From Flavimaricola sp. (lineage in GTDB: Bacteria; Pseudomonadota; Alphaproteobacteria; Rhodobacterales; Rhodobacteraceae): a DNA stretch of 5,545 nucleotides. The stretch spans positions 1 to 5,545 of the forward strand of contig JALZWD010000410.1 in the NCBI GenBank assembly GCA_023300365.1, written 5' to 3'. The notes beneath the pieces are model-generated. The model ran no database searches. It had not been told where the DNA came from and was given only the letters and a program-made list of their open reading frames with translations. The position numbers were made by a program, and so were the translations under genes. Positions 5,178 through 5,545 of the stretch are shown one piece after another. Positions within the stretch are counted from its first letter, which is position 1, and each line of letters opens with the position of its first letter.

Positions 5178-5545
5178 TTAGAAAATGATGCAGGGATATG
5201 AACTGTAGAGGCCAAGTTCGTGCCAGTCCGGCGTCACCTGGCTCACCCAAACGAAATATTCGTTGCCGGCCCCATAGCATCCGCCGGAAAAAAAATAATT
5301 ATTAACGATAGCATCACCAAAGGTATGATAGGTCGTCGCGTTTACGAACCAAATCAAAATCGCTGGAACAAGAGCCAAATAAATTGCTCTCGATTTAACC
5401 AGCTTGGGTGCATCCCTATTCCGCCCCACAACCCACCGAAGACTGTCCCACCAAACAATCCTACCGTCGCTGGCCTTCATCTTTAGGAGATAGGCCAGCT
5501 CAACGGTTAGGGCGCAAACAGCGAACATGACGAGAAAGGTAGTGG
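5178..5545 (-). CDS. Unknown membrane protein, C-terminal part (5' end outside the window)
   Basis: I do not recognise this protein. The frame stays open to the window edge, giving 121 visible residues. An ATG at 5528 exists but has no ribosome site, and the codons before it (TTFLV) continue a hydrophobic helix, so the true start is probably further right. Visible residues about 1-22 form one membrane segment, followed by a Trp- and Arg-rich connecting region (31-52, with WWDSLRWVVGRNRD). A second segment, about 53-72, contains IYLALVPAILIWFV. The remaining roughly 50 residues are rich in Tyr, Phe, Trp and Gly, with Cys at 10, 89 and 118. Base composition differs from the neighbours: 116 G/C in 240 bases (5221-5460), against 74 in 120 in two sampled ptsP stretches (2161-2220, 3181-3240). 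Codons such as AGA, AGG, AAA and ATT are used freely. This suggests acquired DNA. A run of eight T (coding strand) at 5288-5295 lies in the reading frame. Confidence 0.6.
   Translation of the reverse strand, partial: TTFLVMFAVCALTVELAYLLKMKASDGRIVWWDSLRWVVGRNRDAPKLVKSRAIYLALVPAILIWFVNATTYHTFGDAIVNNYFFSGGCYGAGNEYFVWVSQVTPDWHELGLYSSYPCIIF

Noticed and set aside
4976..5215. Minus-strand frame of 79 codons
   Set aside because: It overlaps the starts and ends of two better-supported genes and the terminator-like hairpin at 5071-5099, and has no ribosome site or domain.
5220..5486. Plus-strand frame of 88 codons with a GTG start and a weak GAGG upstream
   Set aside because: It is antisense to the membrane protein frame. 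The opposite strand gives coherent hydrophobic helices, whereas this translation is Pro/Asn-rich and irregular. It is not fully excluded.
1..5545. CRISPR array, insertion sequence, tRNA or rRNA
   Set aside because: No regularly spaced repeats, no transposase-like frame or terminal repeats, and no cloverleaf or rRNA-like sequence were seen on either strand.

Overview
This 5.5 kb window reads as chromosomal DNA of an alphaproteobacterium, most likely a Rhodobacterales (Roseobacter-group) member. The grounds are moderately high GC coding sequence, a GAF-domain Enzyme I (PtsP) of the alphaproteobacterial type, and a TRAP transporter permease next to an IclR regulator, a common pairing in that order. 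The assignment comes from family knowledge, not from a search.

Layout. Positions 1-1104 (+) hold the last 367 codons of a TRAP transporter large (DctM-type) membrane subunit; its start, and presumably its small permease and binding protein, lie left of the window. A 257-aa IclR-family regulator (1101-1874, -) runs toward it, and the two stop codons share a TTAA, so there is no intergenic space. A 248-bp gap (1875-2122) contains a possible IclR promoter and no gene I can support. ptsP (2123-4363, -; 746 aa) is complete, with all the Enzyme I active-site motifs in place.

Upstream of ptsP on the same strand are two short single-span membrane proteins (61 aa at 4519-4704; 69 aa at 4795-5004). 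They have good ribosome binding sites and resemble each other along their whole membrane segment. They appear to form their own small transcription unit: a terminator-like hairpin precedes it (5071-5099) and two stacked hairpins follow it (4478-4512 and 4437-4467), after which ptsP seems to have its own promoter. The right end (5178-5545, -) holds the C-terminal part of an unrecognised, AT-richer protein with two membrane segments, running off the window edge.

How the parts may work together. The IclR protein is the natural candidate to control the adjacent TRAP uptake operon. PtsP is the first phosphotransferase of the regulatory PTS and signals nitrogen or carbon state; nothing here shows a direct link to the TRAP/IclR pair. 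The least explained part is 4437-5545: a tandem pair of small membrane proteins, several inverted repeats at transcription or translation control points, and an unknown membrane protein. I see no defence system, CRISPR array, insertion sequence, tRNA or rRNA.
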